Notes: generated by a model from the letters alone, not told the origin. Shown: positions 1-6,900, counted from the stretch's first letter. The stretch: DNA of 10,510 bases from Deltaproteobacteria bacterium (GCA_030620935.1 JAUXIP010000041.1:1-10510), one strand, 5' to 3'. A program made the numbers and translations.

Positions 1-228
1 GCAAAGCTTTATTATACATTAGGGCAATATAAGGAGGCCGCCACGGCGTTTGAAGAGGTCCTTAGACATTATCCAAAAGACGATTTCCACAAGGCAAATA
101 TTATGCTTTGGCTGGGTAATAGTTATGAGGGCACAGGGGCTCATGAGAAGGCGCGAGATTGTTTTGCGCAGGTTCTAGCCTCGCCTCATGCTTCAGAAAC
201 TGACAAAGCCTCAGCCAAAAAGGTCTAG
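1..228 (+). CDS. TPR-repeat protein, C-terminal fragment
   Basis: The window opens inside a reading frame that runs 75 codons to a TAG at 226-228; the start lies outside. The visible peptide has the alternating small and aromatic residues of tetratricopeptide repeats: one unit reads LGQYKEAATAFEEVLRHYP, and a second begins at the LWLGNSYEGTGAHEKARDCF segment about 36 residues later. TPR arrays are helical scaffolds for protein-protein contact, common in outer-membrane assembly and cell-envelope proteins, but nothing here identifies the partner or cellular location. The last ten residues are polar and lysine-rich, a normal end rather than a break. The next gene, at 320 on the same strand, is separated by 91 bases with no clear terminator, so co-transcription is possible. 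I am confident of the TPR fold but not of the specific protein. Confidence 0.75.
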   Translation, partial: AKLYYTLGQYKEAATAFEEVLRHYPKDDFHKANIMLWLGNSYEGTGAHEKARDCFAQVLASPHASETDKASAKKV

Positions 229-319
229 GCCGCCTATCTCCTCTTCCTAAGAAGACACTTCACTAGAACCAGCTACGAGTCGCCTGTCAATAAAAGAGCG
301 GTGATGATATGCAAAAACG

Positions 320-1072
320 ATGGACCCAACGCGAAAGGAGCGCTCTTATTTCAAGCTTTTGGATGCCCTGGGTGAGTCGGGGTGCCCGATTTGCAGTCTC
401 ATCATCCAAGACGGTCTCAGTTACCTCGATAGTCTGATGTATGAGCGCATCACGGACGTTCCGACACGAAGGGAACTGTTGGATTCATTCGGGCTGTGCA
501 ACTCCCATACCTGGCAGCTATCCAGGGTTCCACGGATCAGTGCGGCTGACTTGGGCTTTGCGATTGTCGCCTCAGGCCTCTTGAGAAAGTTTGATCATTT
601 GGCAGCAACCAGACCGAGGGGGAAAAAAAGAACTCTCAAGTCCGTCTTCGCAAAGAAAGCGCGGACGATTCGGTCGAGGATCAAGCACAAACCGTGCCCG
701 GCATGTCGCCATGTCGCCCAGTTCGAATCCTACCGCCTGAAAGAGCTTCTGGACTACCTTCCGGAAGAGGAATTCTCTCAGAGGTATGAAGCATCACAGG
801 GAATCTGTCTGCCTCACTTCCTTCTCGCGGAGGAGAGCTACTCGGACCATCCCAACTTCGATCACCTACTGGAGGTCCAGGCTACCAAGGCTCGATCCCT
901 GATGAACACGCTCGAGCAATTCGTTGAAAAACATGATCATCGCCGGCAGGATAAACTCACTCCGGGTGAGGCGAAGGCGAGCCGGGTGGCCATGGAGTTT
1001 CTGAGCGGAAAACCGGGGATGTTCGATAGCGACATTCCCCGCATTCCTTCAAGGAAGAGGCGCGGGGTGTAG
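320..1072 (+). CDS. DUF6062-like protein with two CxxC/CxxH pairs
   Basis: This 250-aa soluble protein has no signal peptide or membrane segment. It contains a duplicated cysteine/histidine module: CPIC at residues 22-25 followed by GLCNSH (C60, H63), then CPAC at 126-129 followed by GICLPH (C163, H166). Each CxxC plus CxxH set could hold one zinc ion. This spacing and the surrounding helical sequence match what I recall of the DUF6062 family, whose function is unknown. A basic stretch at about residues 98-124 (RGKKR, KKAR, RSRIKHK) separates the two halves, and the C-terminus is again basic (SRKRRGV), so nucleic-acid contact is conceivable but inferred. ATG 320 is the first Met after an in-frame TGA at 305. 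No Shine-Dalgarno precedes it, which is odd. Family assignment is from motif pattern only. Confidence 0.7.
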   Translation: MDPTRKERSYFKLLDALGESGCPICSLIIQDGLSYLDSLMYERITDVPTRRELLDSFGLCNSHTWQLSRVPRISAADLGFAIVASGLLRKFDHLAATRPRGKKRTLKSVFAKKARTIRSRIKHKPCPACRHVAQFESYRLKELLDYLPEEEFSQRYEASQGICLPHFLLAEESYSDHPNFDHLLEVQATKARSLMNTLEQFVEKHDHRRQDKLTPGEAKASRVAMEFLSGKPGMFDSDIPRIPSRKRRGV

Positions 1073-1243
1073 CTAAACAAGAATCCATAGAGCTAACTAC
1101 CCAGCCGGTCAATACCTCACCCATATCTATTTCTGATAAAGCGGAAGGGAAGTGGAGCCGGGTATGGATTGCGGTACTACGGCAAAATTACAAGGTATCC
1201 GGTCCACGTCACGCCGGAGACCTGAGTTTTTGTGTTTGCTGAT
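1073..1243. other. Intergenic gap between convergent genes
   Basis: This gap separates the convergent DUF6062-like gene and the antitoxin gene. I find no convincing coding frame. A short inverted repeat (TCCGG...CCGGA, about 1198-1217, 11-base loop) is followed a few bases later by a run of five T at about 1227-1231. It could act as a weak terminator for the plus-strand gene, but the stem is only 5 bp and the spacing is poor. Confidence 0.3.
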
Positions 1244-1489
1244 TTACAGTGAGACGGTGGGTACTGTTAGCGTACGCGGCGGCTTTTGGTTGCGGTCGAA
1301 AATGTCGTGATAGATGTTGTCCATCTTCTTCAAAATCTCAGGTTTGAAATACTTCTCTCCGCACTGGCCACACACCCCGGCGGGGACATTGCTGATTACC
1401 AAAAGGTGGCTCTCACGCCGGTAATCATAGTCAATCTTCTTCTCGCTAACCTCTCCTTGGCAAAAGGAGCAGTCTGCATAAGGCATCAT
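1244..1489 (-). CDS. YgiT-type zinc-finger antitoxin-like protein
   Basis: This 81-aa protein carries two CxxC knuckles (C7/C10 and C40/C43) separated by a beta-rich segment containing the VISNVPAGVCGQCGE motif. That is the hallmark of the YgiT-type (MqsA N-terminal) zinc-binding domain. A C-terminal helix follows (EILKKMDNIYHDIF) and there is no MqsA-like HTH domain. Stand-alone YgiT domains of this size usually sit directly downstream of a DUF4258 or RelE/BrnT-like toxin and are taken to neutralise it. Here a DUF4258-like gene lies immediately upstream on the same strand, its stop codon overlapping this ATG (ATGATG context, 1484-1489), which implies translational coupling. Two tandem Met codons are available. 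The toxin frame is interrupted, so this antitoxin may now be an orphan whose translation is reduced by premature termination upstream. Confidence 0.85.
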   Translation of the reverse strand: MMPYADCSFCQGEVSEKKIDYDYRRESHLLVISNVPAGVCGQCGEKYFKPEILKKMDNIYHDIFDRNQKPPRTLTVPTVSL

Positions 1490-1815
1490 CTTGTGGTCCC
1501 CCTGGTTCTAGGGTCAGTCCATTTGGGTAAACTCGGGATGTAAACTGTGATAACCCTCAATATCTTGCTGCCGTCCCGCTTTCTCATGGCCCACCCCAAT
1601 ACAACGTGGATTGGTCGAGGCCCGGTAAACCCCAGTACTAAGCAGCTCTCTCCCCGCGGGTCGTTGGAATATTCCTATAGAATTTCCGCTGTTCCGATTA
1701 ACGCTGCTTCGATCTCCGTAACATCTAAGTTTTCCTCCAGCCGCTCCTGTTGCGCGTGCAAGCTGAATTCATAGCTGCCTTGACGTAGATGTCGCTGGAT
1801 CTCTTGTAGATCCAT
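1486..1815 (-). pseudogene. DUF4258 toxin-like gene with in-frame amber stop
   Basis: Reading complement(1815..1486) gives 109 codons in one frame, interrupted only by TAG at codon 47 (complement 1675-1677). The first part is MDLQEIQRHLRQGSYEFSLHAQ with the typical DUF4258 H-x-x-E/R pattern, continuing to TEIEAALIGTAEIL. After the stop it resumes with EYSNDPRGESCLVLGFTG, RPIHVVLGWAM and ILRVITVYIPSLPKWTDPRTR, which match the conserved second half of DUF4258 (ExYpdDpRGxSCLvLGfT, RPlHVV, ITVYxPdpxkW). Family members usually have Glu or another residue at the stop position (EILEEY), so a single GAG-to-TAG or AAG-to-TAG change explains it. The TGA stop at 1486-1488 overlaps the ATG of the YgiT-type antitoxin, the standard toxin-antitoxin arrangement. 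DUF4258 proteins are treated as RelE-like toxins. I infer the toxin is inactivated; amber suppression is a remote alternative. Confidence 0.8.
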
Positions 1816-1868
1816 AATGCATGGTACAGAAAGCCTTAGTGGACATCAACCTCAGAAAAACGCCGTCT

Positions 1869-2444
1869 TTAATTTTCGATGTACTCAGGTAAAGGTTGCT
1901 TCTTGGCAACTGCGCCGGCCATGTTGGCAAGCAGGATAGGACTCGGTCGCCTCTGGGCCATTTTCGACTGGAACCTCCAGCGAACGATGCCCTCTACGTC
2001 GAGCAGATACGTTGTTGCGTGGACCATAGGACCGCTCCAGTGCTTATCCCGAATCACTCCGACCTTTCCGCTCAATATTTGCTCGGGATCGCTGATTAAA
2101 CAAAGCGGAAAAGCGCTCTTCGGGTCTTGCCAGAAGGCATCGTGATTCTTGTGAGCCGCCTGGTCGATTTGTGCGTCACGAATGATCCGCTCGCGGAGTT
2201 GCCGGCCGTTTTTAGCCGATTGCGGGCTGATCCCGTAGATGGCGACGTTATTTTCCTGGTATCTGCCGTATTCATAGATAAAGGCCGCAACCTGGGCCCG
2301 ACACCAAGGTCACCACTGCCCGCGGTAGAAGAAAACAATCGAGGCCGGCGCCTTTTTCAAGACCGATGGGAATTCAATCGAGTCTCCATCGATATCCTTC
2401 AGGGTCGCCTCAGGGAATCTCACGCCGATATCCAAAATTGCCAT
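1869..2444 (-). CDS. Redoxin/peroxiredoxin-like selenoprotein, UxxC active site (TGA at 2310-2312)
   Basis: Complement(2444..1869) is 192 codons, uninterrupted except for TGA at codon 45. The start ATG at 2444 has a good ribosome site (AAAGGAG, 5 bases upstream). The N-terminus (MAILDIGVRFPEATLKDIDG) and the strand ASIVFFYRGQW are typical of AhpC/TSA-type redoxins. The TGA then falls exactly where these proteins have the first cysteine of their CPxC centre: GQW-U45-PWC48-RAQV. The frame continues with GISPQS, SDPEQ, a YLLDVEGIVRWRFQSK segment and a C-terminal helix, all usual for peroxiredoxin-like thioredoxin-fold proteins. The product is therefore predicted to be a 191-aa cytosolic thiol/selenol oxidoreductase using a UxxC pair, with peroxide or disulfide substrates unknown. 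Standard calling would give only the fragment after TGA. A nonsense mutation of a Cys codon is the alternative. It lies 143 bases downstream of queE on the same strand. Confidence 0.82.
2283..2312 (-). promoter_or_regulatory. Candidate bacterial SECIS hairpin after the TGA
   Basis: In mRNA sense (minus strand), eleven bases after UGA comes GGCC (2298-2295), then the loop CAGGUUGC (2294-2287), then GGCC (2286-2283). This makes a 4-bp GC stem, extendable by a G-U pair at the base and by a C-G pair that narrows the apical loop to AGGUU with one bulged C. Bacterial SECIS elements are short hairpins inside the coding region just after UGA, with a G among the first bases of the apical loop that SelB recognises; the E. 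coli fdhF loop also contains GGU. Distance and loop content fit. A competing pairing of CCU-GG (2309-2304) with CCAGG (2295-2291) is possible, so the fold needs computation. Confidence 0.5.
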
Positions 2445-2465
2445 TGCATCTCCTTTCATTTAGCC

Positions 2466-2480
2466 GTGACAGGGGGTCAC
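2466..2480. promoter_or_regulatory. Short perfect palindrome upstream of the selenoprotein gene
   Basis: GTGAC and GTCAC flank a five-base AGGGG centre, and one more C-G pair at 2465/2481 extends the symmetry. The site lies 22 bases upstream of the redoxin ATG, next to its ribosome site. It could be an operator or a leader hairpin, but a 6-bp symmetry can arise by chance and no second copy is visible in the window. Confidence 0.25.
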
Positions 2481-2587
2481 GTCTATGGGTTCTTGTTTTT
2501 GCTGCTCTCTCTAGCTACTGATTCTCTGAGTTGTCAGACTACACACCGCCAGCGCGTCGGGAGGATCAAATCCGTATTTGGCTCATC

Positions 2588-3275
2588 CTACGTCTCCCGC
2601 CGGTTGCCGTAGAGTTCGATTTGGAGGCGTGGGGTATAGCCAAAGCCGTGGGTCTTGCAGAGGTCAACAATCCAGGGTGCTTTTTCCCGCATCTCTTTCT
2701 TTGATCTAGCCTGCGCCATCATGAGGACCCGTGAGCGGTCCACGCGCTTCAGTCTTTTGAGAATCGCAAGAATCTCGGTGACATCCCGTCGATGTTCCAC
2801 GACAAACTTAAATTGATAGTCATACGTATCCATGAACTGCTGGATTACAGGGAAGTTAAGTCTGTGGTCCTCGTGCATCTGGGCGAACTTGCCTTTTTCG
2901 CGTTTCCCACGGGGTGGAGTTTGAGAGCTTGGGGCTCATAGAGATGAGGTCACAAAGCACCGGCTTAAAAATCGTTGCCGCAGTCTCTATGGTTATATGA
3001 CACCCTTTCTGCTTAAGCCGTCTGGTTAGCTCCTCCAAGTTGTGCGATAGCAATGGCTCGCCGCCGGTAATCACCACATGGTGGGTCCGGTATTTTCTTA
3101 TTTCGGATAAAATCTCTCCCAGCTTCCATTCTTTGCCCTCCGGTTTCCATGAGGTGTAGGGGGTATCGCACCATACGCAGCGCAGGTTGCAGCCTGAGGT
3201 GCGTATAAAGACGGACGGGATCCCTACAAGCCTTCCCTCGCCCTGAACGGAATAGAAAATTTCAGCGATGCGCAT
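2588..3275 (-). pseudogene. queE: 7-carboxy-7-deazaguanine synthase, frameshifted
   Basis: QueE is a radical-SAM enzyme that converts 6-carboxy-tetrahydropterin to 7-carboxy-7-deazaguanine in queuosine and 7-deazaguanine synthesis. The first frame starts at ATG 3275 with MRIAEIFYSVQGEG and carries the CxxxCxxC cluster motif (C29, C33, C36 in CNLRCVWCDTP) and GGEP at 71-74. It reaches the conserved LISMSPKLSNSTPWE segment, then runs into unrelated sequence. A second frame beginning near 2890 continues the protein (KFAQMHEDHRLNF, YDYQFKFVV, and ending LYGNRRET, stop 2588-2590). The join lies at a run of five A in the coding strand (T run 2894-2898); four A would give one ORF of about 229 codons, the normal QueE length. 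This is a recent one-base insertion or a sequencing error; all catalytic residues remain. No other queuosine genes are in the window. Confidence 0.9.
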
Positions 3276-3312
3276 AAAGACACTTTATATCAAAGGGCAC
3301 TCGACGAGACTA

Positions 3313-3543
3313 GCAGGCTACTGAAAAAGTCTCATCTACTTCGTTGCGCTCAATCGCCTCGCTCCAACGTACTGCGCAAGTACGCCTCCGCTGAGTCTAT
3401 TCTGAGCAAAGCCGAAGGATCGGCTTCTCGCGCGCCGTTCGGCTGCCTTCGTCCCGAGCTCAGGCCGAGGGGAGCTCACGGTCGAAGCCTCGTATCTGAG
3501 ATCTTTTTGAGCAGCCTGTGAGCAGAGTTTTTCAGCAGTCTGC
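3313..3543. mobile_element. MITE-like noncoding repeat with terminal inverted repeats
   Basis: The left end GCAGGCTACTGAAAAAGTCT (3313-3332) and the right end AGAGTTTTTCAGCAGTCTGC (3524-3543) are inverted copies matching at 17 of 20 positions. A second, inner right-hand copy of the motif (ATCTTTTTGAGCAGCCTG, 3501-3518) and a perfect CGTACT-GCGCA-AGTACG hairpin (3368-3384) lie inside. The element is about 231 bp with no transposase. CAGGCTGCTGAAAAAGTC-type ends are, from memory, common in intergenic repeats of deltaproteobacteria-like genomes. It occupies most of the 313-base stretch between the queE start and the next gene. A minus-strand open frame through it is spurious. Confidence 0.6.
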
Positions 3544-3588
3544 TGAATCAAACTCTCGGTTCAAAGGGGTTTTCTTGCAGCTGAAATC

Positions 3589-3876
3589 ATGTTGACTCAA
3601 TTAAGGCCTGTGATAAAAGTAGTAGGTTGGCTAATGGAGAAAGACAAAGAAGCACTGCTGGCTGAAGACAAAAGGGTAAGACGGCTGGGTCGCGCCATGG
3701 ATATCGCCTCGATTCTCCTATGGCGAACGGATCTGACCTTGAACGAGGCCCAGGAGGTCGTTGCCCACGCCAAGCAGGTGGCCTTGCAACTGTTCCCTGA
3801 CAAGGAAGAGACTTTCGATTTGATCTACGGCTCCCGTTTCCGACGAATTTTGGTGGAGAAATACCAACTGCAATGA
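3589..3876 (+). CDS. Uncharacterised 95-aa protein upstream of uvrA
   Basis: I do not recognise this family. The predicted protein is soluble, mostly helical and highly charged, with no cysteines and no signal peptide. Its core (LLAEDKRVRRLGRAMDIASILLWRTDLT, then LNEAQEVVAHAKQVALQLFPDKEETFDLIYG) has regular amphipathic spacing and ends FRRILVEKYQLQ. The codon pattern looks coding, and the complete frame between a start and TGA without frameshift supports a real gene. The start is uncertain: ATG 3589 lacks a strong ribosome site. Met17 at 3637 is an alternative that would drop a weakly conserved-looking N-terminus (MLTQLRPVIKVVGWL). It lies 82 bases upstream of the giant uvrA on the same strand, with an inverted repeat between them. 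Co-transcription is possible, but no functional link can be claimed. Confidence 0.65.
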   Translation: MLTQLRPVIKVVGWLMEKDKEALLAEDKRVRRLGRAMDIASILLWRTDLTLNEAQEVVAHAKQVALQLFPDKEETFDLIYGSRFRRILVEKYQLQ

Positions 3877-3885
3877 ACCATTTCG

Positions 3886-3956
3886 GATTTTGGATTGCCG
3901 ATTTTAGATTACATGCGACTCTCGGATCTAAAATCCAAAATCGAGAATCGAAAATC
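3886..3956. repeat. AT-rich imperfect inverted repeat before uvrA
   Basis: Arms at 3886-3909 and 3933-3956 are reverse complements at about 20 of 24 positions, separated by 23 bases. Both are built of GATTTTGGAT / GATTTTAGAT-type units and stand out as AT-rich against the genes on either side. The right arm ends two bases before the uvrA ATG (3959), so an mRNA hairpin would cover the translation start, where no Shine-Dalgarno is visible. Such short GATTTTGGATT repeats are often intergenic noise in these genomes; a role is not shown. Confidence 0.6.
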
Positions 3957-3958
3957 GT

Positions 3959-6900
3959 ATGAGTCAGGATTGGATCAATATCCGCGGCGCCAAGCAAAAC
4001 AACCTCAAAAATATCGATATCAAAATACCTCTCAATGCGCTCACTGTGGTAACCGGCGTCAGCGGTTCGGGGAAATCCTCGCTCGCCTTCGACATCCTCT
4101 ATGCCGAAGGACAGCGGCGATACGTCGAGAGTTTCTCCGCCTATGCGCGGCAGTTTCTGGACCGCATGGACAAGCCCGATGTCGAGAGCATCGAGGGGAT
4201 TCCTCCCACCATCGCTATCGATCAAAGCCGGCCGGTCAAGACCTCCCGCTCCACGGTTGGGACCATGACCGAGCTGCACGACCACCTAAAGCTCCTGTTT
4301 TCCAAGATTGCGGTGCTCCACTGCACGGGATGCGAAAGGATTGTAGCAAAGGACACGGCCCCGTCTATTTTCAAGAAGCTCTTCGCTGCGCCTGAAGGCG
4401 CACCGGTAGTTTTGACCTTTCCGCTCGCCTATTCTCCCTCTCTCCCCTGGAGCGAAGTCGAGGCCGGACTGCAGCAGGCGGGTTTCCATCGCATCCTCCA
4501 GAACCAGACCATCCGGGACCTCGAAGAAATGCAGGATAGGATAGAAAAAGACGGCAGTCTTGAAATCGTGGTGGATCGCTTTGCTTATCGGCCAAACGGA
4601 AAAAAGCGGATCACAGGCTCCCTCGAACAAGCTTTCCACTACGGCAAAGGGCGGCTCAACCTCTACTTTCCCGAAGACGGCTGGCGCCGCGAGCCATTCA
4701 GCAGCTATCTTCATTGCCCCCATTGCGATCTCTCTTACCATGATCCTGTCCCCAACCTCTTCTCGTTCAACAGCCCGCTGGGCGCCTGCGAGCACTGCCG
4801 CGGCTTTGGCCGCGTCATCGACATCGACTGGGATTTGGTCATCCCAGACCCGCTGAAGTCCTTAAGCGAAAACGCCATCAAACCCTGGGCGACGAAAGCG
4901 CGGAGACTCCGCAGGCTGATGGAATTCTGCGACAGCAAAAAAATCCCTACCAAAAAGCCCTTTCGCGATCTGACGGAAAAACAGAAAAATCTGATTATTG
5001 AAGGGGATAAGAGTTTCAGGGGAGTGCGCGGCTGGTTTCGCCGCCTGGAACGGAAAAGCTACCGGATGCACGTGCGCGTCTTTCTCTCGCGCTACCGCGT
5101 CTATCTCATGTGCCCGCAATGTCGAGGCACACGGCTCAAGCCCGAAGCGCTTCACTTTCGGATCAAAGGGAAGAACGTCGCCGAGATTGCGGCCATGAAC
5201 GTCGGCGAGGCGCACCGCTTCTTTCGCGAGCTTAAGCCCGTTGGACAGACGGATCAGGTGGCGAGGCTGATCTTGGACGAGATTCGCCGCAGACTCAGCT
5301 ATCTGGTCGGAGTCGGCCTGGAATATCTCACTCTGGACCGCCAGTCACGCACACTCTCCGGCGGCGAGCTGGAGCGGGTCGATCTTACCACGGCCATCGG
5401 CTCTTCTCTGGTCAACACTCTCTACGTGCTCGATGAGCCGTCCATCGGCCTCCATCCGCGCGACAGCAGCCGTTTGGTAGAAATTCTCCATCGTCTCAGA
5501 TCCAACAACAACACCGTCGTGGTGGTCGAGCATGATCCCGAGATCATCAAAGAAAGCGATTTCGTCATTGATCTCGGCCCTGGGGCCGGGGAGGACGGAG
5601 GCCAGGTCATTTTCGCTGGGCCGTATGACGGCCTGCTGCGCAGTCCCGATTCTTTGACAGCGGCCTATCTGACCCGACGCAAAACCATTCCGTTTCCATC
5701 CCGTCACCGCCGCCCGATCCCGCAGAGGATTCTTAGAGTCTTGGGAGCGCAGGCCAATAACCTGAAAAAGATCGATGTGAAAATTCCGCTCGGTCTGTTT
5801 GTCTGTATCACGGGCGTCTCCGGTTCGGGGAAATCGACTTTGGTCGATGAGGTGCTCTACCGCAATTTGAAGAAGCTCAAAGAATCCGCTGCGGCCAATA
5901 TCACCGGCTGTCAGGGTATCGATGGGGCGGATAAGATCTCCGACGTGATTTTGGTGAACCAATCGCCCGTCGGAACCACTCCGCGCTCCAATCCCGCGAC
6001 TTATATGAAAGCCTTCGATCCGATCCGGCGCCTCTTCGCCTCAACGGATCTCTCCCGCCTGAGGGGTTACACGCCTTCCACCTTTTCTTTCAACGTCGAA
6101 GGAGGGCGGTGCGAGACGTGCCGCGGCGAGGGATTCGAAAAGATCGAGATGCAGTTTCTCTCGGACGTTTACACCTCTTGTCCGGAGTGCCACGGGAGCC
6201 GCTTCCGCGAGGAGGTCCTTGAAGTCACCTATCGCGGCCGCAACATCCGCCGGATCCTGGACCTCACCGTCGCCGAGGTGGCAGAGTTTTTCAAAGATTT
6301 TCCGGAGATTCCAGCCGGGTTACGGCCGCTGCGGCAAGTCGGTCTGGACTACATACGCCTGGGGCAACCGCTCACGACTCTCTCCGGCGGCGAGTCGCAG
6401 CGCCTCAAGCTTGCGGCGCACATGGCCAAGGCGAGGAGAGCGGGATCGCTCTTTATCTTTGACGAGCCGACCACCGGCCTCCATTTTCATGATATCGAAC
6501 AGTTGCTTTGGGCCTTCCAAGAATTGCTCGATCAGGGCCACTCCATCATTGTCATCGAACACAACATGGAGGTGGTGAAGTGCGCCGACCATATTATCGA
6601 TCTCGGGCCTGAGGGCGGCGATGGCGGGGGAAAGGTGATCGCCATAGGGACTCCGGAGGAGATTGTGCGGGTCCAGAGTTCGCATACCGGCCGCTACCTC
6701 AAGCCATACTTGAAAAGAGAGGGTTCATCCCCGTTCGCGCCCGTCCTAGATAAAATTTCAAAAGTTCAAGGGTTCAAAGGTCCGATAAATGAAAAGAACG
6801 CGATTACGATCGTCGGGGCCAAAGAGCATAATCTGAAAAATATCAGCGTGGACATTCCGCGGGATCGATTTATCGTCGTTACCGGTCTCAGCGGATCGGG

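Noticed and set aside
1125..1227. Short plus-strand frame ending ITRYPVHVTPET
   Set aside because: It has no credible start or ribosome site and no recognised motif, and it is too short to separate from chance.
1198..1231. Rho-independent terminator after the DUF6062-like gene
   Set aside because: The stem is 5 bp with an 11-base loop and the T run is several bases away, so it is too weak to call.
1547..1774. 75-codon plus-strand open frame
   Set aside because: It is antisense to the DUF4258 toxin-like gene, which has clear family motifs.
2096..2338. 80-codon minus-strand open frame
   Set aside because: It is a shifted frame over the redoxin gene; the true frame gives redoxin motifs on both sides of the TGA.
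2127..2612. 161-codon plus-strand open frame
   Set aside because: It is antisense to the redoxin selenoprotein gene and the spacer before it; its peptide has no recognisable motif, while the minus strand reads as a clear redoxin.
2891..2900. Programmed frameshifting in queE
   Set aside because: The A run is only five long, the required shift is +1 rather than the -1 favoured by slippery A runs, and QueE is not known to be recoded; mutation or sequence error is simpler.
3336..3551. 71-codon minus-strand open frame
   Set aside because: It runs through the MITE-like repeat and both inverted arms; the peptide has no family character and is the usual spurious frame of such repeats.
5345..5962. 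205-codon minus-strand open frame, and similar long antisense frames throughout 4286-9427
   Set aside because: They are shadows of the GC-rich uvrA coding strand; their peptides mirror the reverse complement of ABC ATPase motifs.
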